Positions 49,964 to 62,966 of a stretch of 64,000 nucleotides of DNA are shown one piece after another. Position 1 is the stretch's first letter, and each line of letters begins with the position of its first letter. Under the pieces are notes generated by a model that did not search any database, was not told the origin of the DNA, and saw nothing but the letters and a program-made list of their open reading frames with translations. Location: assembly GCA_029207755.1 (NCBI GenBank), contig JARCOQ010000002.1:10865156-10929155 (forward strand), in the 5' to 3' direction. The DNA is from Chamaea fasciata (taxonomy: Eukaryota > Chordata > Aves > Passeriformes > Sylviidae). A program made the position numbers and the translations under genes.

Positions 49964-50009
49964 CTTTCAATAGAATAGAATATAATTCTTTCAATAGAAT
50001 AGAATATAA
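49964..50009. repeat. Short tandem duplication (24-bp period)
   Basis: A 22-base unit beginning CTTTCAATAGAATAGAAT occurs at 49964 and 49988, identical in both copies. Each unit itself holds a doubled ATAGA. Confidence 0.85.
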
Positions 50010-50087
50010 ACCAGAAAGGAAAAAAAAAATAAGTAAGAAAACTCTGGAAAGCCCTAAAGAGGAGAGAGAAGTGATTTTTCCCTTATT

Positions 50088-50456
50088 AGAACCAAAGAAT
50101 GGCTTGGGCTGGAGGGAATTGTAAAGATTATCTGTTTCCAGCTCCCTGCCACAGGCAGAGACACCTTCCACTAGACCAGGTTTCTCAGAGCTCCATCCAA
50201 CCAGGCCCTGAACAGTACCAGGGATGGAACCTGTGCCAGTGCATCGTCATCTTCACGGTAAAGAATGTCTTTGTAAGTAAGATCGTGTCTGATCTAAAAC
50301 TCCCCTGTGAATGTGAATCTATTCCCTCTTGTGCTGTCACTCCAGGATAGTCTCTCTCCAGCTTTCCTGTAGGCCACTTCAGATATTGGAAGGCAACAAC
50401 TAGGTCACCCTCAAGCCTTCTCCAGGCTGACCAATCCCAATTCTCTCAAGATATAG
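50088..50456 (-). mobile_element. CR1 LINE 3' end (reverse)
   Basis: It begins TAGAACCAAAGAATGGCTTG and contains CCACTAGACCAGGTTTCTCA, GTAAAGAATGTCTTTGTAAG and TCTCCAGGCTGACCAATCCC in reverse CR1 order. More diverged than the copy at 17546. Antisense to USP25. Confidence 0.88.
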
Positions 50457-51020
50457 GGATTGCAAGTTGATGAGAACTGGACTCAGTTGTCAGTGAAGTT
50501 ACTCATGTTTTTGCAATATGGGGCTTGGGACACTTAATACTCAGTCAGAGGCATGGAGAAGTATTAAATCTCTCATTTGTGCAATATTTAGTAGTACTTT
50601 CAATTTGAACCTTAGCACTTCAAATATTGATAACTAGTAAATTTCAAATTCTTTATTCTGTTGGAGGAAACATGGCAATGCATGCAGGTAGGACCATATA
50701 TTCCATTGCTCTGTGTTTTTTCTTTGATTTGAGTTATTAACATTAGTAAAATGTTGACCCTAATAATACTCAATGTACCTCACAAAAACTGGCTCTATAT
50801 ACCTTAAACTACCAAAACTGTTTATAAAGTGAAGTAAGAACATAAATCTAATTTGTCATGTTGGCAGAGGCAAACTATTCCAAAGAATATATTTTATGAT
50901 ATAGGGCTCTATTTTTGCTTTTTATTATTAGAAGAACAGTGATGTATTTATTCACTATTTAAGGTTGCTTTCTCCTTGTTACACAAAATGAAGGTAGATA
51001 CTGTCTTGGCTTTGTGGCTT

Positions 51021-51059
51021 TAAATAAAAAAATGAAATAAATAAATAAACAAATAAATG
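51021..51059. repeat. AAAT-rich microsatellite
   Basis: TAAATAAAAAAATGAAATAA is followed by repeated ATAAATAAAC units over about 39 bp. Confidence 0.85.
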
Positions 51060-54000
51060 TCAAATTGGAAATGCATAAAAGGCCCCAGACGACTAAATGA
51101 GGAAAATGAGTGTTGTGATGTGCCACTGCATACAAGTTTTCAACTTATACAAGATCATATTTTAGCTAATTGACTTTGTTTCATTTAGGAAACAAATGAA
51201 TTTGTTTAGGAGCTCTGTAGGAGTGCATGCTTTTCTTTTTCCTTGCCAAGAGTTGCTTTTCAAGCTCTCCTAGTAAGATATATTTAGTTTTTGGGTTTCT
51301 TCCTTCTGTCCTGTGTTCCCTCTGTCCTTACAAGCTTAACCTTTACAAATTCAATGGGAAGCTGTGTTCCTGGTATTACGAACTTCGGGTTTTCATGCAA
51401 ACTTGTTTAAAGGTGATACATATTAAAAATGCGCAGTTCTGGGGAACATTTTTCCTTTTTCTTGTTTTTTGTTCTCAGTGCTGGAAACAAATACAAAATT
51501 GGTAGTCAAAGAGAACCAAATATTTTCTTCAATCTGTTAGTGAAACAGCTGGTTTTAGTGCCCCATGCTTACAAACTTGCAAGAATACACCAGAGAGCCC
51601 CTCTGAAGCTTTCTGCAGCAGCTTGTTGGGTCGTCTTGTATCTAGACTCAGAAACAATGTTTTCCTACTCTCTAAAGTCAGTAACTTTTTAATTTGGGAC
51701 TCTGCTGGTGGCTTTTGATGACCTGTGTTGCATGCCAGGCATTTATAGATTTATTATACTGACTAATTTATGTTTTTGCCTCATTAATGCAGCATCACAG
51801 TTCTTGAATGTTAAGAATTAATCCTTTACTCAGTCAACCTAAATTTTGGCAAGGTCCTTATGTTTCATCATCCTAGACTTTAAGGGGGGGAAGGGATAAG
51901 CAGAGTGTTTTAACGGAAACCAAGGCAACTTACATTCAGAAATTGTGTTTAAACTCAGTGTAAGTAAACATTACTCATAAAAGTGAATGTTTTAGTATCT
52001 TACAGTATAGAAGCTACAATTCTACCTGGTTCTCTCTGGTATGACTGTAAACGCATCATAACCACCTATAGCAGGGGAAAGCCACAATGTCTTGTTGCTA
52101 TTCACTATTTTTGGTGTGAATGCCTTAAACTGACACTGGATTTCTGTTCTCATTTCTTCTCTTTTACTTTTTCTGTCTTGTGGAACCCCAAAAATTGACT
52201 GAATACAAGGCAGTATTCTAAAAATCTGTTGATGTTCATGGCAATTTGAATTGGTATAGCTTAGCTTGGCTTGTTCAAGTTTCCAGATGACAGCTTTTAA
52301 ATGGCTTAAATGCACTGGGAGAAAATCCTGCAAACTCACCTTGTAGAGAGTTTTTCTTTCATGCATAAGTTTTGCATACTTTAGTAAATTGTAAAGGTAT
52401 TTGATCAAGAACAGTCGATGTGAAGTATCCACATTTTAGATGCAGCCTGTTTTCTTGCACTGGGACTCCTGACACCTTTGTGCAGCTGAAGACAAGTGGG
52501 TGAGAGGTGAGGTGCTGCTCCATGCAGTGTGTTTGGAAAGCAAATGTGTTTGGAGCTTCAAGCTAGGGCCAGTGCATGGCACTTGGGTGGGGGCAGTCTC
52601 TGCTTTGTCTCTTGGTGGCTGCAGAAGAGCAGTTTCTGCCTCATGGGCCACTTACCCTGGGTGCAGGGAGCTTGGACAGAGGTCTGGAAACTGGAAAGTC
52701 AGCAAACTGGAAAGTGTTTTGCCTCTCCCCTTTCTGGGCTCTGGGGTGGTTGGTCTGGGGAGGTCTCTGCTGGGCTTAGGTGAGCTTGTTTTTATCTCCT
52801 CACCTCGGGAAGAACTGCAGGATCCTCACTGGGATACTTAGGCACAAAAATAGTTGCTTTCAGGCACTTGTTTACACTTACACTGGGAAATGATCTTTTT
52901 TAAATGAAGGTGGAAGTTTCCTTAAGTTGATCTAGCTCAGTATAGGAGAGCTACAGCATGACACTCTCCTGTGTGCATTTGTGGTGTTGGCAGCAGATAA
53001 ACTGTGAGGGTTCTGCTGCATCTCAAAGCAGCTGTACGCAGTGTAACCTTTTCTGGCAAGAAGTGTAACAACTAAACATCTTGCATAAGAAATTTTGAAT
53101 AGTACAAGACTGAAGAAGAAGCAGCAAATTGGACAATCCTCTTAATTACTCTCAGCAGATTGCGCAGATAGGTTTGTTCAGGTCAGTCGGAAAGCATAGA
53201 ATTATGTTCGGTAGAGTTCTGAATTAAAGAAACTGAATTTTTGTGAAAAACTTGTTGGATTGAATGCCAGGCAGAAATGCTAAACTTGAGCACAGCTTGC
53301 TGTACATAATTTGTGTGTTTGTATTATGAAATTGGCCTGCTCAGCTGCTTGGCACTTTGATGGCTCTTGGGTTAGTTATGGAGAGAATTCAGCCTTTGGA
53401 CATTATATTTCAGCAGCTGGTTTATTTTGTACATAACACATTGCTATGTTTTGCTTGATGAAGAGCCCACCAGTGGAATGCTGTTACATCATGAGACATA
53501 ACTTCAATTAGTATCAGCTTCTAGACTGACACTTGAATTAAATATTAACATTTTCCCTGCTTTGAGTAAGTAAACAAAGGGCTCTGTTTAAATCTTCCTT
53601 CTCTGCAAGGATGGATGAAAGGGAACATGTATTTTGAACAGCAAAACAGGAAAAAAGTTTGACTACTCAGTTGTTTGCCTTGATTCAGCAAGGTCAGAAT
53701 GGTCTTCTCTCAGCTGATTTTTTGATACTTTTTAAATCTAAAAAGAGGTGTGAGAATGGTAGCCTCTTTGCTTTGTTGAGGATGCTGTATAATGTGGGGT
53801 ATGGGAAAATGTTGGACTCTGTACAGGCTCTTTCACAAGGAGAATCAGGAACATGGCAATTTTTCACAACCTTTTTTTTCCTACCAATATGTTCTAAATT
53901 ATTGGAATAAATGCAGGGCCTCTTCACAATTTGCGTTTCACTTATTTGGCACTATGGTGTTGAAAACCTATTAAACTGATGTGATCTGTGACTTAAGTCT

Positions 54001-55020
54001 TTACATGGATAGGACAAGTTCTGGGATCAAAGTCTATTGCTGGGGTAAGCAAACTCTGTCTTTCCAAAACAAATAGCTAAGATACGTGATGGAGTGGGAG
54101 GAGAGTTAATTATAGATTGTAAACCCAGGAAAGTGCAAATAGGAAGGCAGATCTTTCCTGTGCTTCTCTGATGAGCATGTTTAAGGTACTACAGACCTTT
54201 CCTCCTACCTTGTCTTCATCAAAATGCTCTTCTCTAATGATGAGATTTTTAGTTAAGATGTGTTTTGTCTTTACAGAAAAGCAGTGATGCGATGTCCAGT
54301 TCTCAGCACAATGTGTTGGAGTTTTATTGTTTGCAGCCCAGAGTCATCTTGCTCTTGTACTTTCTTGGCTCCAGGCTCTGTGTTACACTGTGGAGTTCTT
54401 TGTGGGTGTGCCTCTAGTCGCCTGTCTTCATGTCCTAGGCAGACAGATACCTGTCTATTCATGTGTCCATAAAATGGGAATGTTATCAGTCCCTTATCTG
54501 CAAAGTTGGATAACACAATTTCCTTCCTCTAATGTGCATCTCTCAGATCATAGGAATGATCCCCCATAGGATGCCATAGGAATGGGAGGAGAGGACAGAA
54601 TGCAAACTGTTTAGCTAGTGCAAGTGAAATGAAATTGCACATGTATTCTCTGTGCACTGGGAAGTATGATAGAGGGCCTACAAGATAAATTTTAGATGGC
54701 TGAACAGTGTTTCATGTCAACTTGAAAAGTGACAGTTATACAATTCATAAAATTCCTGTTGTAAAATGTAATTTGCCTATCATGTAAAATTATTGTTCCT
54801 TTTATGTGATTAAGTGCAGAGATATTTTTTATTACACTGTTTTCTTGGCAAAAGTGATTGTCTTCTGGTAAAAATATGTTTAGCAGTACTCTGCCTTCTG
54901 AAGTAAAACTTAACATTGCATATGTTTAACACTTGATTTGTTTTGCTAAGGCTTATTTGGGAGAGTTTTGTATTGTTTGTAGAAGTGCTTAAAGGTGTTC
55001 TTAATTTTTTTTCTTTTCAG

Positions 55021-55107
55021 TCATTATTTAACCTCCTGGAGTTTCGAAGACTAGTTTTGAATTTCAATCCTCCTGCAAATGCTCAAGATTTGCCCCGAAA
55101 CCAAAAG
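55021..55107 (+). CDS. USP25: USP25 coding exon 6 (residues 186-214)
   Basis: The exon encodes [18 protein letters not shown] and ends LPRNQK, continuing the helix after the catalytic Cys in the USP fold. The acceptor is a textbook polypyrimidine tract ending CTTTTCAG at 55020. The donor is GTAAAA at 55108. It has 29 codons with phase 0 at both ends, so exon skipping would keep the frame but would remove part of the thumb subdomain. Two changes relative to human as I recall it (NFNPPA against NYKPPS) are mild. Confidence 0.97.
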
Positions 55108-58100
55108 GTAAAACGAGAACCTGACTTCCTCTTATGGCTGATGAGGGCATTTCTGTCTTGTAGTTGAATTTTACAGTGTTCTCTAGCTCATATCAGCGTG
55201 GGTTTTAGAGGTGCCAGTTAACAGTTCTCTGAGCTTCCTATCGTGGATCTTACATAAATGGCATCAGCCTCATAGCAGAGTATGGGGCAGGTGCTGAGAG
55301 AGGCAGAGCATTTCTCATGTGAGTGTAGCTTGTCCTGGAAAATGTATTTTATTCCAGTTCCCTCCCACTCACGATCTGACACTGAGCTTCTGTTTATTGG
55401 CTTGTCTCTTCTGGCTTTTTCAGGAGGTGATTGTAAGTTTAATTTTTCTCCTGTTTTTCCTGGTACTCATATAGGATTGGGGAAGGGAAGGCCTTGGCTT
55501 AGGTATCTTGTGGCTTCAGGCTAGCAAGGGGGAATGATCATGGAATGGGGGACAAGTGAGACCAGTTTTCCTTTCTTCATGGGCATCCTCTGAGGAGAGA
55601 TACAATGGGAGCCTCTTGGTTTCTATGCCATGAAATGGGAAGGGAGAAATGGAAAAGGAAGTGGCTGTATGAAATGTGAAGACACTTGGTTGCCTGATCT
55701 TTAGCAGGGACTTAGCAATAAATTTTTGCATATCCAGAAATTAGAATCATAGAATGGTTTAGGTTGAAAAGAACCTTAAAGATGAACTAGTTCCAACCTC
55801 TGTGCCATGGACAGGGGCACGTTTCACTAGATCAGGTTGCCAAGTTGGCCTTGAACACTCCCAGGGATGGGGCATCCACAGCATCTCTGGGCAACCTGTG
55901 CCAGTGCCTTACCACCCACACAGTAAATTAGACCTGCCTATTGCCCGTTTCTGTCAGATTTAAGGAACGGAGTGTGTTGTCAGCCTGTTCTTGGTTGTTT
56001 GTCCCTTCAAGCTTGTCTGGAATTTTCACTATCAAAAGTAAGAGCTGTTATTAGAGAAGGAAAAGAAAACAAAGAGAAGACAGTGTCCATTTTTTAAACC
56101 TCTGGGTATGTTCCATAAAAGGGAAGTTGAATGTTCAGTCAGGACTGGATAGATTCTCCCCTGCCCTACCCCCTTCTTTTCCTCAATACATTCAAAGTAC
56201 AAGAAATCACTTTTTTTATTTGGAGAGTGTATTTGCATTAGGTCATGAGATGATGTGAAAATAAAACAAGGGTAGTGTTCCCAACACAAGGTAGGGATGG
56301 AGCAGTGTATTTTAATAAGAAAGATAAGTCATGCTTTACAAGGAGTTGTACTAAAATTTTTGGTTTTAGATTGACTTTTTGCCCAGTATTTAATTTTTCA
56401 TCATATAATCTGTTTTAGTGATATCCTTCAGTACTCAGAAATTCTATGTTCATTTTGCAGCATGTAAAAAGCAATTGGCATGTAAAAAGTGGTATGAAAT
56501 AGCTGATCACAAGCAGTTGTCTTCATAAACGTCTTGCCCAAGCATTGACACTTGCAGCCAAATGCCTTTAGCTGTTCTGAAGTGCTCTATTTTAGAAATT
56601 CTGACCATGACAGACAATAAGTTTGTGTGAAATATTGTGACACCAGGCAAGTGCATGGATTTGTGCAGAAAATTTGCTTTCTGCAGGCCTGCTAGAAAGA
56701 ATCTCTGGCAGTAGTTTGTCCTCTCCTTTCTTAACTTGCATTCCAGAATGAAGTACCATTATTTTCTGGTGTACTCATCTGTCTTATCTACAGCTGAAAA
56801 AGGATTGAGGAGAATTTAGGATGAGGGATCGCTTCACTAGTTGGAATTTAGACAGATAGAAGTCATAAGCATACATGCCCCCAGATATGATGCCTTTAAT
56901 TCTTTATAAGTGAAAGCAATTAGAGGCAAATTGATTTAGAGTTGTAATGTAAGTTACCAGTTGACAGTAGAAAAAAAAGTAAAGCCCTGAAATTTATTTC
57001 TGACTGCTTACTTATTTTAAAACTATTTTGCCTTAGTTTTGGTTGTATTTTTGTTTTTATTCCAATATTAACTACCCCATGTGACTGACATTCTCCAGGA
57101 TCAAATTTCCTTGCTAATAAAGGACATGTTTTAATAATCCCAGATTTTGAATACTTGGGTTTACATCCTGTTGTTCTTCCAGTTGGTGGGAATTAGAGTT
57201 TATTGCTGGGGTCATGACGATCTCTTGATTTAGAATGGAAGCATGTGGTTGTACTTCAGGGAATATTGCAGAGCAGGGGGTTTGTTCTTTCCCATCAATT
57301 TATTGAATCCAAATGCTATGAATAATTTGGCATGTAAATTTCTTAATCCAGAAGTCATTGATATAAATTTTTACTTCAAAAAACCCCAACAAAACAACAG
57401 CCCCACCCTATTTGTCTCGGCTAATTGGGCTTTGATTTTCTGGATTTGGGCATACACTTAAAATCTTCAACTTGATCTTGCTTCTTTTAAATTTGAAAAT
57501 AATTTGTCTTCTTTGGTTTCTTTCTGTAGAACAAATGCAGTTCTCTGTAGTTACTGCAGCTTCTTTGCTGTCCCAGTTCTCTTGGCTCTTGCTGTCACAT
57601 GAACCGATCTTTTTGCTGTGCACACTGAGACCAGCTAAAAATTTGGCCTCAGTGACATCTTCAGGAAACATTTTATTATCAGAGGAAAGGGGCTACTGTG
57701 CTCCAGGTTAGCATGTCCTTCCACCTGTTCTGATATTGTTGTAATATTATCATCATCTCACTCTCCTGGCAAACTGATTTGCCATAATGAATGTTTGTTA
57801 TGTATTAAATATGTAGGCTGCTTCAAAAGCATTTATAATAATAAGTTATTCCAACATGTATTAAGAAATTGTTTATGCAGGCAGGATAGGTGATAAAATG
57901 GAGAATGTCTTAGATTATGGAATTTCCATACAGTGGGTAGTTAAAAACTTTAATCTTTTTTGTCTTGGTACATACACAGGATGCTTTAGAGGTGAGACCT
58001 GTATGCTGTGCTGTGATCACTTTATCGGCTCTGTTTTGATGTGCAAGTCCTTTTGTGGAACTCAATACCTTATCTTAGGGACTGGCCCACCTTATTTTGA

Positions 58101-59665
58101 AGATTTTAGGGTTTGTTCTGGTCAAGGATCGTGTCTAATGCTTTAAATTGAGCTTTGTCAAAAGTAGAAAGGGATTTCCCTAGTTTTAGAGAGCTTTGGT
58201 AGCCTTTGTAGGTATTTGTTCTGAGTAATCCTACTGATAGTTGATAGGCAGTTGTTCAAGCTAAGGCTACAAGTATGGCTAAAAACTCAGCCAAAGTTGT
58301 TGTGTAAATTTATGTAATGCAGTAATATGCTATGTACATTATAATAATGACTATGTACTTCAGATTTAACAAAAAGAAAGTAAGATCTAGAGTATTCTGT
58401 GGTTAATAATTTGTATTATGCATATAAACTATCACTGGTATTGAAGCATCTTTATAAAATGTATCTAAATTTTTAAAATCCTTTTTTTTTTAATAGAATA
58501 TTTTATGGAAACAGCAAGAAAAATACAACTTTTGCAATTTGTTTCCTTCTTTATATAGTGCTTTAAGTATCTAAATGGGAGACTGATTTTGTTCTTGAAT
58601 TAGGATGACTCGATGCTGAATTAGGGTGGCAGTTGAAGTGCAACCTTTTCTGTGAAGTGTTTATAACTGGCAGGTGTTCTGCAAGGTGGACTAGAAGACC
58701 AGGTTAAATTCAGAGATTTACATGACTAGAAGTATTTCCTAGGTATTTTGTGGAACACAGTGAATTCACTGTGCACTTTTAAAATCTGAAGTAAACCAGA
58801 TTTTACATAGAAAAACCTTTATGCCTCCTGGATTGATGCAGGAGTGACTGAACAAGTCTGTTGTTTGATGATCATGTGAAATAGTTTGTCATCGGGTAAT
58901 TACAGTTTTGCCAGTGTCAAGACATCTGTGCTGCCTTTGAATGATACTTTGTTCTAAACACAAGTGGATATTGCATGGGGTTTGCCAGCTATCTACTCAG
59001 GAGTAGACATCCCATCTCCACTGCATTGGTAACCTGTGATTTAAACTATGGTATTTGTGTTTCAGTTTATTTGTTTTTCATTGTGGAGGCAGAAATTATT
59101 TCTTCTCTTCTGGAAACCAGCAAAAGAATGCCATAGTCACATGAACTGTACTTCAAAATTGGGTAGAAAGTAGAGCAGGCTATTTTACTTGTGTCAAGAG
59201 AAATAATAAAGGTTAATGTAGACATTAGAAATTTAGTCTTCAGTAAAAATAAGCTTTAAAAAGGTGCCAAATACTGTGTAGGCTCATAAGAAATTCTCCT
59301 AGAGGTACAGAGGAATACTAAATTGAATAAAATAATGCATATTGTTGCAGTGTGTTACTTAGGGCTTTGTACGTCTGGAGAGAAACATTTCTGTCCCAAA
59401 TGCAACTCGTCCAGTTTTCAATTCAGGCCCACAAACAGTATCATCTAGATATGATTTCAGCAAGTTTTTAATTTCTGAAATGGAATTTTCTTTCCAGAGA
59501 ACTGCATTATTTTGTATCCCTGACAAGTTAAAGGCATGCAGCGTTACCTTGGTAGTACTAGAAGTAACCTTATATATTATGATGTTACTCAGTTTATTGG
59601 GTAATGCTTCTGTTCAGTAGATTTCTGTTATCACTTTGTTAAATATTTGTGTTCTTCACATACAG
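55108..59665 (+). other. USP25: USP25 intron 6 (4.6 kb)
   Basis: It starts GTAAAA and ends TTCACATACAG. It holds one short reverse CR1 copy (55744-55926). Nothing else recognised. Confidence 0.88.
55744..55926 (-). mobile_element. CR1 LINE 3' end, short (reverse)
   Basis: It begins GAATCATAGAATGGTTTAGG, close to the reversed CR1 terminus, and contains AAGAACCTTAAAGATGAACT, GGCCTTGAACACTCCCAGGG and CTGGGCAACCTGTGCCAGTG. It stops after ACAGTAAA. Only about 185 bp are present, and it is well preserved, so it may be the youngest copy in the window. Confidence 0.92.
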
Positions 59666-59803
59666 GAACATAGGAATCTGCCTTTCATGCGTGAATTGAG
59701 GTACCTGTTTGCACTTCTAGTTGGTTCAAAGAGAAAATATGTTGATCCATCAAGAGCAGTTGAAATCCTTAAAGATGCTTTTAAATCAAATGATTCCCAA
59801 CAG
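59666..59803 (+). CDS. USP25: USP25 coding exon 7 (residues 215-260)
   Basis: The exon encodes [18 protein letters not shown], then [16 protein letters not shown] and ends SNDSQQ. It lies within the USP catalytic domain and leads into the conserved glutamine box completed by the next exon. The acceptor is TTCACATACAG and the donor GTAAAT at 59804. It has 46 codons with phase 0 at both borders. Only the Ser in LLVGSKRK appears to differ from human as I recall it, so this is one of the best conserved pieces in the window. Confidence 0.97.
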
Positions 59804-60654
59804 GTAAATTCTGTGTATTTTCAATCAAGTTTATGCATGCTTTTATATGATCATATTGTAATAGGAAATACTTACCAGGGAAAACAGTATTTCCAAATAT
59901 CCACAGAAAAGCAAATTCTAATTATCACAGTCTTAGACTTTTTCCTATAATATTATGTGATTTCTGGTTACTTTTATTAGAAAAAAAAAATCCAGACAAC
60001 AGGACTATTGTATTCAATACACTTTCTTCCTATTACTATAGAAATGAACTAATAGTTCAACATTATTGCTTTTAGGATTTAGTTTAGCTTCTAAGTCTGT
60101 GGGTTTTTGAAAGAGAAATACTGTTCTGATCTAACAGCTCATCCAGGGCTATACTGTTAATGTACAATCCCATAATACTGCTTGTTTAGATACTGGTTTG
60201 GAGAATCTGAGTTTTCATATTCAGGATTATTACCCAAATCTTAATGTGCATATTCTGCTTTTTTTGGAGAAACATTCTGTTTCTTTGTTTTTCCACATGA
60301 GGTTATATGGCTCAGGTGTTTAATTACAACAGCATACTGAATTTAGTGCTTGATGAAAGTAATATTAGTCACCACTTGCTAGATACCAAAGGGTTTGAAC
60401 AGTGGGATTCATGGGATGCCTTTAGACTAGCATGGTGTGAAAACTGAGCCCAAGTAACAAGTATCACAGGAGAGTGTCACTGCTGAGGAACACCAGAGCC
60501 ACTCATAAAAAAAGCAGTCATGGCATAGTCTTAGACATGGTGTGATTTTGGAACACTGGTGGAGGGGGAAGGGAATTCTGCTCAACTGATCTTGTAAGGT
60601 GACAGTTAGTTGTGTTCTGTTACATATGTGAACTGATCACTTTTCTTTTAACAG
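59804..60654 (+). other. USP25: USP25 intron 7 (851 bp)
   Basis: GTAAAT to TTTTAACAG. AT-rich, no element recognised. Confidence 0.9.
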
Positions 60655-60731
60655 CAAGACGTTAGTGAATTTACACACAAATTATTAGATTGGCTAGAAG
60701 ATGCCTTCCAAATTAAAGCTGAAGAAGAGAG
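60655..60731 (+). CDS. USP25: USP25 coding exon 8 (residues 261-285 plus two bases; QDVSEF box)
   Basis: The exon begins QDVSEFTHKLLDWLEDAF and ends KAEEE plus AG of the next codon. Together with the last Gln of exon 7 it forms the QQD-x-x-EF box that is a family signature of USP enzymes, found in the thumb close to the catalytic cleft. The acceptor is TTTCTTTTAACAG and the donor GTAAAA at 60732. It is only 851 bp from exon 7 and 704 bp from exon 9, in contrast to the long introns upstream. Confidence 0.97.
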
Positions 60732-61435
60732 GTAAAATTTTTTTTTCTGGCTCTGCATGTTGAACATTTGGATAAGAGAAAAGCAAACCAAATGACCAAA
60801 AATCTAATTCTCTGTATGGCTGAAAACATTTTGACTCTGTAGCTTAGTTCAAGTGTGTTTTTTTTCCATACATATCAATACTTTTGGGTTTTTCCATGAG
60901 TCGTCTTTTTTCACCATCTTATTTCATGTTAGAAATCTAGGTCCATAAAGTCCAGAGTATATAAAGAGTAGAGGTGTTCTGTAGATAATCAATTAGGCTC
61001 TTTTCATTTTAATGCCATTTTGCTTTTTGATCCTGTAGTTGAAGTACTTCAAAACCTCACTCCTCTTTCTCATCTCAGAAGTAAATACTCATTGTTTGTA
61101 TTAGTGAGCATCTGGAACTGCTTTTAAATACGTGATTTTTTTCTATAATGTTTCAAGAAACAGTTTTTACAAGGGTTTTGTATAGTTTGACCACTATTAG
61201 TGCATCTGGTTTGCATAGATTGTCTTAGAATGAAACATTTCTGAACACTAGTTTTCAGAGTATACTTTTCCCTGCAAATATCTGAGTCATTGTTATTGTC
61301 AGAAAGTACAAAAATAATGGTAAAATGGGCATCGTTTCTATAATGAATTCAAAGTAGTTTGTTCATAGTTTAATAAATCAAAGGTTGTAGCTTTGACTTG
61401 GAATTTTTTGCTCTAACACAGTTCCTCTTTTTTAG
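60732..61435 (+). other. USP25: USP25 intron 8 (704 bp)
   Basis: GTAAAA to CCTCTTTTTTAG. No element recognised. Confidence 0.9.
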
Positions 61436-61509
61436 GGATGGAGAGAAACCAAAGAACCCAATGGTGGAGTTGTTTTATGGACGATTTCTAGCAGTAGGTG
61501 TACTTGAAG
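61436..61509 (+). CDS. USP25: USP25 coding exon 9 (residues 286-310 plus first base of Gly311)
   Basis: After the split Arg codon (AG+G) the exon reads [18 protein letters not shown] and ends GVLE plus [10 protein letters not shown] corresponds to the conserved strand and turn of the USP fingers. The acceptor is TCCTCTTTTTTAG. The donor is GTGTGC at 61510, which is weak compared with the other donors here. The site is fixed because the next exon starts GT AAA AAA TTC and restores the conserved Gly-Lys-Lys-Phe. Arg286 replaces the Thr that I recall in human. Confidence 0.95.
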
Positions 61510-62966
61510 GTGTGCATCAGAATTTACTTGGACTTCTCTGGTCATGTCTGTTCTGTGCTTGTCCAAGCACACAGGTGACTGATGCAGTTTTAGGATTTTA
61601 GCTACTTCTACAGAACCAGATGTGGAGAACACACATATATACATTTGTCTGTGACAAATGGTTCATCAGGTTTGAGACTGAGGAGAAGTGTGGTGAGCTG
61701 CAGGGGTTCACAAAGACTTGATAACCTTCAGGAACTGCGTGTATGTTCTCAGTGCAGCAGAGGTTGTGGTGAGGTGCTGAGGGAAAATGCTTGGAAGAAA
61801 TTACTGGGGCACTGTTGCCACTTACTAACAGTGTACAGAAGGCAGGATACTGTATTTCACTGAGCTGTTCTCTTATGCTCCCTCTGATTCATTTAATGCA
61901 AATTAAAACCTCAGTTATTGCATTTCCTTCTGCACAGTTTCTCATACAGAAAACTCACCCTCTTAAAAGTACAGTTTGTTGGAAAACAAGTCAGTGGAAA
62001 CCTGCTCAAGGGCAGTGTTGGAGAGAGCACTAAGGAGGAGGAGACTGTACAACAAGCTTCCCCTTTTCTTATGCATATGCAATTAGTAGATCTGCAGAAT
62101 TGTACTGCTCTCTGTTTCCAAGAGGCTGTGAAAGTATTTTTGAGTAATTTTAATGTTGGTGATCCTGCCTCCCATCCAAATGAATTACTTTTGCATTTGA
62201 ATGAAGTAGGTATAGTCTTTTAAGTGGCTTCCAGGTTATTCCGTGATCTTGAACATGGTTCTAATGAGTTGTCAGATATCAGAGCCATTCTACAGATTTC
62301 TGGCTCCTTCATATTTAGCTACTTTCATCCCTTACATTCTCATTTTAACAGAGGAGATAAGTAAAAATCAAACAGATGAAAAGCAACTAGGAGATGCAAG
62401 ACTTGTTACTGACTTTAGGTTGAAATAAATTGAAATTCTAGGTTGAAATCACTTGTCCCCCATATTTCTCTTGTTTGCACTTACATCTTTATACAGTGTT
62501 ACCAAATTAAAATCTTGTTTTTCAGGACAGAAATGAATGTTCTCTTTTGTGGCTTATTTTTTCAAAATCTACTTATACAAAGGGCTCTTTCATACCAGCA
62601 ATTCCACTGACTTTGGTGATACATTATATATTTGTGTTATGAAGCTTCTATTTGCAGGGGAGGACTTTGATTTATATGTGTAAAACTTCCCATATGTCTG
62701 TGGTGCCAAGTAATTTTGAGGTTTGCTTATTACCAAAAGATGCTAAAACAATATAAAAAAATGGGCTGAAGAGGAAAATACAGTAATTTTCAATATTGTT
62801 TCAGCATCATTTTTTAATAAATTGTCTTTGGACATATAATTAAATTGTTCAATAAGAAAATGTAGGTATTGTTCAGTAGACTAAATCAATTGACCTTGTA
62901 TTGATACAGTTTTTTTCAAGGTAAATGTTTGTTCTAAAACATTAACTATTTAATTTTTAATGCAAG
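61510..62966 (+). other. USP25: USP25 intron 9 (1.46 kb)
   Basis: GTGTGC to TTAATGCAAG. A frame of 101 codons at 61918-62223 resembles no known protein and is probably chance. Confidence 0.9.

Larger units (their letters stand above)
42210..55020 (+). other. USP25: USP25 intron 5 (12.8 kb)
   Basis: It starts GTAAGC and ends TTCTTTTCAG. It separates the catalytic Cys exon from the rest of the catalytic domain. It contains a decayed CR1 ORF2 fragment (43770-45150), a reverse CR1 3' end (50088-50456) and short simple repeats. The moderately GC-rich piece at 52440-52840 has overlapping frames in several registers, but none resembles a known protein. Confidence 0.88.

Noticed and set aside
52436..52841. 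Cluster of overlapping frames in intron 5
   Set aside because: Open in several registers on both strands, with no recognised protein family; compatible with locally higher GC.
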